This document shows, piece by piece, positions 57,565 through 64,000 of a stretch of 64,000 bases of DNA. Position 1 is the first letter of the stretch. Every line of letters begins with the position of its first letter. Both the position numbers and the translations under genes were made by a program. The stretch comes from Hawksworthiomyces lignivorus (lineage: Eukaryota; Ascomycota; Sordariomycetes; Ophiostomatales; Ophiostomataceae): assembly GCA_002917075.1 (NCBI GenBank), contig NTMA01000062.1:1-64000 (forward strand), in the 5' to 3' direction. The notes under the pieces were generated by a model. That model worked only from the letters and a program-made list of their open reading frames with translations. It was not told where the DNA came from and searched no databases.

Positions 57565-60527
57565 CTAGAGTTTCTCTAGCTCAGGCATCTCATAGCGCGT
57601 TTTGTCAAGCGGTAGGATCTTTGCTCGCGCCTCTGCCGTATCTCTACTTGTGTCCCTCCACCGCACCTTTCCGCCATGCGAGTAAATTTTCTGTGATTCT
57701 TGCACTTCTTGCCACGTGCCCAGTCCCCTCACATTTCTATACGGCATATAAATGTCGTTTGCTCGCTTCCATGCCGCTGATATCTCTTGATTTAGCTCTT
57801 TGTCCTCTACCTTTTTCAGTGGCTCACGCGCGTTGCTCTTCAGACTCTCCAGGAAATGCGTGCCGTAGGTGATTGGATCCGCCGGCGGATCCGCAAGGCG
57901 CACCAGGGTGGCAAGCTCGGCGCGAAGCTGAGCCAGGACGTCCGGCGGCCACCCGGTCCAGTTTGTCTCCTGAGGCACAGCCTGCCACGATCCAGGATAC
58001 ACCTGCCCAGAGCCGAAAAAGGACAGGGTGTTAATGGTCTCTGCATTTAGTCGAGGATTTGTGTACTGCAGACCCCGGGCCTGGTAGAGTAGGAAACGGA
58101 GGTCGTCCAGCTGTGTTTCGACAGAGGTGCGAAAGGGGATAGGCTCGTGGTTCGTTGTAGGCTTGTCTTTGGGAGGTGGAGCTATGTTGAAGCGTGTTGA
58201 AAGGCGTACGCCGGGGCAGTACGTTGATACTATGGGGTAGAGCTGGCCGCGCACATTGGTTACGGCCGTGCCTGTGCCAATGCGAGTTCGAGTTAGCATG
58301 GTATCAATCAGGAGACAGATGTTTGAAGAAAAGAAATGACAAGAGACGCACCCAAGTAGGTCCCATTGTGGGTGAAGTAGACGCTGTGGTCAACAAAGTT
58401 CACCCCTGCGCCAATACGATCCCCCTTGCCATACGCTGGCGCGTACTCTGGAACATCAAAGTCGTTGGCGTGCAGTCGGCCATCATCGCTGTCGATGACA
58501 ATGTTGTTCTCGTTTGCAGCGTTGCCAATTACCCTCTCAAAGCGGCTCGTGTGATCCTCAGCCAGTGCCCAGCCGACTGAGATGACTCTTTGTGAATGCG
58601 TTAGAACTAGTAAACACAACTCCACTTTGGGAGCGACTTACCCCCAGGGCTTGCTGCAGGCCTCGACGACCTCCACCTCGAAATAAAATTCGTCGACATC
58701 CGGTGGACAACAATGGTCTGCTTTCACAGACCAGTCCCTTGTAGGCCCCATCGGATTCCATTGGTAATAGTGCCACTCTCGTTCTGCCACAGCGATTGAA
58801 TCTGCAGCGTCTCAGCAGATGCCATTACACGCATTCTTTTAGTGGGAACCGGAACAAGGGGGATACGAACCCGGTAAAACGAGAGTAGTTCCATCGTCCA
58901 TTGTCTGATATTCGTTCTCGTCATCAAAAACATCCCAGCTCTTTGGTCCTGCATACAAATCGGCGCCAGAGCCACCGCTTGGTGTCTTGGTGCCATCGTC
59001 CAGGCGACTTGCCAACGTGGTGAAGCCCTTTGACTCGGCGATGTTTGACGGCATCCACCCGTTGGCGTCGCGTACAAGCTTCACCTGCTTCTCTAGCAGC
59101 AGCTCCGCAATTTCCAGAGAACCCGCTGCCGCTGCAAAGTGCAGGGCATTCTGGCCGTTTTTCTCCGTCTGTCCCCAGCTCTCCTCCGCTACGACGTCCA
59201 AGACGTCCCGCACCAGGCCCGTGTCGGCCGTCAGACACGCATAGTGGAGCGCCGTTCGCCCCAGCTCGTCCACGCCCGAGCAGCCCGCTTGCGCGCGCGT
59301 CCCCATGAGCTTCCTGGCAAACAGGAGATTCTTGTGCGCCAGCGCCCACACGAGCGGCGTGCGGCCGGTTCGGTCGATCGCCTGGACGTCTGCCCCCCAC
59401 TCGAACAGGACATCCAGGACCTTCAGGTGGTGCGCGTGGGGCGACCGCACGGCGACGTGCAGCGGCGTCTGGCCGTCGGCGGTGCGCGCGTTGACGTCGG
59501 CGCCGCGCTGGAGCAGCAGCCGCATGAGGTCGCCGCCGGCGTGGTACGCCATCCAGTGCAGCGGCGTGCGGCCCGTCACGTCGGGCGTGTCGAGAGGCGC
59601 GCCGGCGTCGAGAAGCTGCGCGCCGAGCACCTCGGAGCCGCATCGGAAAGCAGAGTACGTCACGGACAGGCCGCGCGCGCTGATGTTCTGCACATCTGCG
59701 CCGGCAACAAGCAGGGCCTTCACGACGTCGCGGTGTCCGAACTGGCAGGCCCAGTCGAGAGGGATGTATCCCTCCATGTCTCTGGCGTTGACGCGGACGC
59801 CATCCTTCTCGAGCGCGGCTCGCACGATCGGGAGGTGGCCGGCCTGCGCAGCCAAAGAAAGAGCAGTGCGCTTGGCAGCTGTGGTGGCGTTAACGTCGGC
59901 GCCGCGGGACAGCAGGTAGGCAAAGACGTCCTCGTGGCCAAAGTAGGCAGCGTCGTGCAGTGCCAGCCACTCTAGAGCACCATGGGGCGCGTGGATGTCG
60001 GCCCCAGCTTCAGCGAGGTATCGTACGCTGCCCAAGCAGTTGTTGATGACGGCTAGGTGCAAGGGTGTCTCGCCAACCGCGTTTTTGACATCCAGAGTCG
60101 CGCCAACTGCGACGAGTGCCTCGAGAATCTTGGCGCCTTCCTTGGCCTCTTGTGCTGCCCAGTGCATCGCCGTGTTTCCCGCACTATCTTGATGGTTGAT
60201 GCGTGCTTCAACATCTGGGAGAGCCAGAATGACATCGAGAAATCCCATGCTCGGGGTCTGGGAGTTAGGTCCAGGGGCGCCGGGGGGGAGAGGAGCGTGG
60301 ACGGCGTACATCAGCGGCGTTCGGCCGTTGTTGTCGCTTGCTCCCAAGCACGAAAGCGCATCTGGCTCGTGGATTGCTTGAAACGCTTTGCTCAGGGAGA
60401 GAGTGAACGTCGACGCTTGCGCAGCGATGTGTGCAGGCGTTATAGATTCTTTGTCGAGCGCCGCGTATGGCGGTTCTAAAACCTTCCGTTCGCGCGTAAA
60501 TCTGGCACTACAACACGAGCACGACAT
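57565..60527 (-). CDS. ankyrin-repeat and SPRY domain protein (919 aa)
   Basis: Exons on the minus strand: 60527-58871, 58801-58642, 58587-58352, 58271-57565; the sum is in frame. Residues about 60-510 form a long ankyrin array (for example GETPLHLAVINN, GRTPLHWMAYHAGGDLMRLL, GADVNARTADGQTPLHVAVR). The three introns lie in the C-terminal part, where a SPRY domain follows: EFYFEVEVVEAC, VISVGWALAED, GDRIGAGVNFVDHSVYFTHN, YPIVSTYCPGVRLSTRFN. The last ~200 residues are charged and unrecognised. Ankyrin plus SPRY suggests a protein-binding adaptor; in fungi it sometimes accompanies NLR-like or ubiquitin pathways, but no enzyme domain is seen here. The N-terminus has a CSCC cluster. Confidence 0.87.
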
Positions 60528-61644
60528 TTTGGCCTGCAGAAAATAGCTTTTTTCAGTACCTGTATGTAAACAGAAAAATTATTGAGCTGATATGATGCAG
60601 AGGCTGCGCAAATATAAGCAAGATCCGCCGCTGGGATTCGGCGCAGAAGAAGAGGCCGTCTCAAGGAACAGAAAGCAATCCTCGTGTACTAAGTTGATGC
60701 AGAGCGGGGATCCTGAAGAGCCTCATCGGAAATAGCTGCCAAGAGCCAGGCATGGGGCGAAGCAGCAGCTGCACAGCGCTACGAGGCATCCCGTCAGGCA
60801 CCTCGACAGGCACCGTGTCAGGCACCGATTGTAGCATCCAAAATCTGTCAACACGAGATAAAATTTCCGTATTTGCCCCTCAGCTTGACAATGTTGCCCG
60901 ATGCAAAGGTCAACTGCTGCGCTAATATCGAAAGGATGCTAATACCCCCCCTCCCCCCACACTGCGTGCAGGAATCCCTCCCACAGCGCATAGCCACTCG
61001 CTGCAACCAACACCATCCCCCCACCACTTCCCTTCTTGGCGATTCATCCTCGAATAGCAGAATAGCAGCAGCTCTCAAGTATCGTCAGAGAAGATACCGC
61101 AATCACAGTTCTACATGCAAACAACTAAAAGGAGGTCGTAATACGGCCTATCACAGAAAGCTGTGAGTCAAAACCGAGAAGGTATGTAGTAACGAAGGAA
61201 TGTGCGGGGCTCGGGGCCATAGCTCCCATACAGCCAAGCTAAAGCTAAGCATATTTGCATGTGCGCAAACAAATGTTGTAGTGCGTACCGCCTAAGACCT
61301 TCTCTCAGTTGATGAAGAAACGACACCAGAGGGGGAATCCATCTCCTTCAAATATATGCTTTTGCACAAGTTCCACAGATGTGGCTCTAGGATCTGAGCC
61401 GTACACATATTTGTCTACGTCATATTCTCTCAAGTGCAGAGTCATCTTTTTCAGACTCATTCTGCCCATTTCTAAAGCTCCCTAGTGTCTGTTTAGCATT
61501 AATCTCAGCAATCTTTAATAACAAAAATCTATCACATTCCCTCATCTTAAGAGTTCAATCTGCCGTTGTTAAATAAACACAAAAAAAATGCGGAGTAGGA
61601 AATAGACCTAATGATGGGGGACCCTGTACCAAAGCACCCACAGA
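60528..61644. other. intergenic
   Basis: About 1.1 kb between the ankyrin promoter and the 3' end of the FAD oxidase gene. C-rich patches near 60946-60959; no gene. Confidence 0.5.
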
Positions 61645-63069
61645 TCAAGCCGCTTCACCCACTGGACTCCACAGCAGTTCATTTGGATCCCACCTTTGTT
61701 TGATCCTTTCTAGCTCTCGGATCTTGTCGTTTGGGTAGAACTCTTTTAAATCAGCGTGCAAACCCATGTTATTTGGAAAGCGTATCACAGGTCCCGGCTG
61801 GCCACGCAGGAAAATATTTCTCATCTCTTGTACATATGCATTTGCTTCTGTTTCGGCTTCGTTGTCTTTGGACCACGAGACCTGCTGAAACATGGTTCCT
61901 CTGGCTCTCGCTTGAAAAAAATTGTCCTTCGTTCCCTCTGTGGAACCCGCCTCGATGATTTTAGTCGTATCCCACGACACGATTGTCGCGCTGGTTCTCC
62001 AGAGCTCCGGACGGCCCTCTGTGTATGCCACGTAGCGTTCGAATAGCGCAACGATTGTGTCTTCGTCAACGCCGCTTCCAAACGTGCCGTCGAGGATCTT
62101 TGCGCCGCCCCGCGCCTCGGAATGCTTTCCTATTTCGTTGATCTCCGGCACGGGCACGCTGGCCGTGATTGCTGCGGCGGCCTTCTCCGCCACCTCGGGC
62201 GCCAGCAAAACACGAGCGGCGTCCGACTTCTCCGCTTCGGCAGACGGTCCAATGTAGAGCGCCACCAGCACAGAGATGGGCGCTCCCGCCTGTGGGCTCT
62301 CGAGTGGGCTACGCGCGAACATTAGAGCAATCGCCAGCGGGGCCTTCACTGGTAGCAGTGACAACAGCGTGTGGGCGGCATCACGAATGCCAGCGCCCGC
62401 GAAGATCAAGCGCCGCTGCCACACCTTGTCGCCGTCGTCCAGGGCCAGATCGCGCAGCGGGTACATGCGCAGGGTGAGAGACGTGACGACGCCGAGGCCG
62501 AAGCCGGCGCCGCACAGTGCTGCGAACAGCGCGCGCTCGTCGCTATCGCTGGACGACGCGCTGATGTCATGTGCCACTCCGTCTGAGACCGTGATGACAC
62601 GCGCGCGCTCTACATTGTCGGCCATGAACCCGTGCAGGCTGTTGAAAGGGTTGTTTCCGCCCCCGAGGGCGGCACCCACCACGCCAACAGAGTTGGCAAA
62701 AGGCAAGGTGGTGTAGAAGCCCTTGTCGGCGAGGGCAGACAGTAGCTCGCCTGTCAGAACGCCGCCGCCGACCGTGACAGTCGAGGAAGCTTCGTTGAGC
62801 AAGATGGACTTGAAGCGCTGCATATTCAGGTACAGCGTCTCCTGCGTAATGGGCACGAACGGAGCGTGGCCACCGCCGGCGACAACCACGCGGAGCTTGT
62901 GTGCCTGTGCATAGCGCAGAGCTGCAGTGACGTCTTGTTCCGAGTCTGGAACCACTACGGCTTTTGGCGGGGAGATGTGAGTGTCGGACCAACGGTCAAC
63001 GTACCTACCAGTGTCGGTGATATGCACTCCACACGTCAAAGAAAAAAGACCATCGCTATGAGTCGACAT
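61645..63069 (-). CDS. FAD-linked oxidoreductase, BBE-like (474 aa)
   Basis: A single-exon berberine-bridge-type oxidase. The FAD-binding (PCMH) domain is seen as AVVVPDSEQDVTAALRYAQA and VVAGGGHAPF, where the His would carry covalent FAD; the flavin-contacting blocks VTVGGGVLTGELLSAL and LCGAGFGLGVVTSLTLR follow. The C-terminal BBE motif is RWDPNELLWSP. The usual second (Cys) flavin attachment site is replaced (NSVGVVGAALGGG), so it is probably mono-covalent. The start is taken at MSTHSDGLF because the 56 codons before it (frame opens at 63237) look like leader. No signal peptide at this start, so possibly intracellular. The substrate is unknown; such enzymes are common in secondary metabolism. 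Confidence 0.88.
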   Translation of the reverse strand: MSTHSDGLFSLTCGVHITDTGRYVDRWSDTHISPPKAVVVPDSEQDVTAALRYAQAHKLRVVVAGGGHAPFVPITQETLYLNMQRFKSILLNEASSTVTVGGGVLTGELLSALADKGFYTTLPFANSVGVVGAALGGGNNPFNSLHGFMADNVERARVITVSDGVAHDISASSSDSDERALFAALCGAGFGLGVVTSLTLRMYPLRDLALDDGDKVWQRRLIFAGAGIRDAAHTLLSLLPVKAPLAIALMFARSPLESPQAGAPISVLVALYIGPSAEAEKSDAARVLLAPEVAEKAAAAITASVPVPEINEIGKHSEARGGAKILDGTFGSGVDEDTIVALFERYVAYTEGRPELWRTSATIVSWDTTKIIEAGSTEGTKDNFFQARARGTMFQQVSWSKDNEAETEANAYVQEMRNIFLRGQPGPVIRFPNNMGLHADLKEFYPNDKIRELERIKQRWDPNELLWSPVGEAA

Positions 63070-64000
63070 TGTGGAAGTTTTGGGAGTATTGCAAAGCACG
63101 ATGCAGACTCCAGGTAGAAGGGAAAGTATTGGGATAGAGACTGGTATATTAATACTGCCTCCGATCCACAGTAAGCAAACAGCATTGTCATACCAGCACT
63201 TTGGGAATAATTTCATTCTCCTCATTCGCCTTACCATGCACTGTCAGCTTTGCTAAGCTCTCTTAGCCTAGGCTTAGACCACGATTCTTTAGACTACAGT
63301 TTGAGAACCATCTAAAGTCCACAAATGTCCCACAAAATCAGCATCAATGCAGCTCTTGCTAGAATGATGCAAAAGTATCCGTACGTATGAAAGTTACCCT
63401 ACATTGGCGGTGAGACCAACCAGTCTCTGTGATTTGATGCAAGTGAATAATACGATAAACTATTTGTCATACTCACTTAGGTCTACCTTAAATAGTCTAG
63501 GTTAAATGCCGTAAAGCGAGTACCATGATAAAGGCGCGAATACAAGTATGAAATATGATAAACATATCAGCTATTGCGATCACGTATGGCATATATGAAT
63601 CCTTCCATGAAGTGTTCTCCGTAAGCACGAAATGCTGCACTGCATGCCTCACGTCAGCCTCATCCATTGCTTATGGCCTTCCTCATCTGCAGAAAAAAAG
63701 GCTCGCTTTCGGTACAGGATCAGAGAACTTGGTTGGTATCATTGGCCGGCCTGGGCGCCCAAAAATGACAATCTCTGTCGTATATTTTCATTTTATTCAA
63801 TACTGCAGGAGGTTGTTATCTTTATTCTCAATGGTTTATATTTCTAACTTCATTCACTCTACTAGAGCATCGCCATCGATCTCTCTATTTTAGTTTAGCT
63901 TCTTCAGTCTATTGTTTCGCAGAGGGTTACAGTTTTTCTCATTCATATGGGCTGTATCAGCTCAATACATCGCATGGACACATTATTGGACGGCGAGGAC
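63070..64000. other. intergenic to window end
   Basis: Promoter side of the FAD oxidase gene, then AT-rich sequence. No gene, tRNA or repeat seen before the window ends. Confidence 0.5.

Noticed and set aside
59139..59975. 278-codon plus-strand frame
   Set aside because: Antisense of the ankyrin repeats; no domain of its own.

Overview
The window is nuclear DNA from a filamentous ascomycete (Pezizomycotina). Genes are intron-poor with short GT-AG introns (mostly 48-115 nt, some shorter) and CT(A/G)AC-like branch sites. The families present (HET domain, UstYa/DUF3328, DUF3176, Zn2Cys6 factors, HeLo-like pseudokinase, APH-like kinases) are typical of that group. Exon structures were worked out by hand from reading frames and splice signals; where I give exon lists, the summed lengths are in frame. 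The genus cannot be named from this sequence alone.

Layout. 0.5-7 kb: a possible small Cys-rich protein, an APH-like phosphotransferase and an F-box protein. 7-20.5 kb: an SDR, a damaged HET-domain gene, an atypical kinase, a GPI-anchored chitin deacetylase and an acyl-CoA dehydrogenase, separated by AT-rich empty DNA. 20.9-26.3 kb: a sugar transporter divergent from a transaldolase, then a bHLH factor. 27.8-28.3 kb: two convergent tRNA-Asp(GUC) genes.

29.0-46.1 kb is the most striking region: a dikaritin-type ribosomal peptide (RiPP) cluster. It contains a secreted precursor with nine near-identical Kex2-bounded repeats, each with the invariant core GYQYTTV, a membrane-anchored tyrosinase, five UstYa-family (DUF3328) oxidases with paired HxxHC motifs, a Zn2Cys6 regulator, an MFS exporter or importer of the GPH/SUT type, and a small GFA-domain protein. 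The precursor has a signal peptide, and the tyrosinase and UstYa proteins have single N-terminal membrane anchors, so maturation probably takes place in the secretory lumen: Kex2 cuts the repeats apart and the oxidases crosslink the Tyr-rich cores. A 9-bp motif, GCGGCACGC, occurs in the promoters of the precursor, of three UstYa promoter regions and as one-mismatch variants at the tyrosinase and transporter, and is a good candidate binding site for the cluster regulator. A 0.7-kb inverted-repeat element sits inside the cluster.

47-64 kb: a His-repeat DUF4396 membrane protein; a kinase-WD40 fusion divergent from a HeLo-like pseudokinase, an arrangement that recalls a kinase/executioner cell-death pair; a DUF3176 membrane protein; a long ankyrin-SPRY protein; and a BBE-type FAD oxidase. 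An 11-N assembly gap lies in a C homopolymer at 54.1 kb.
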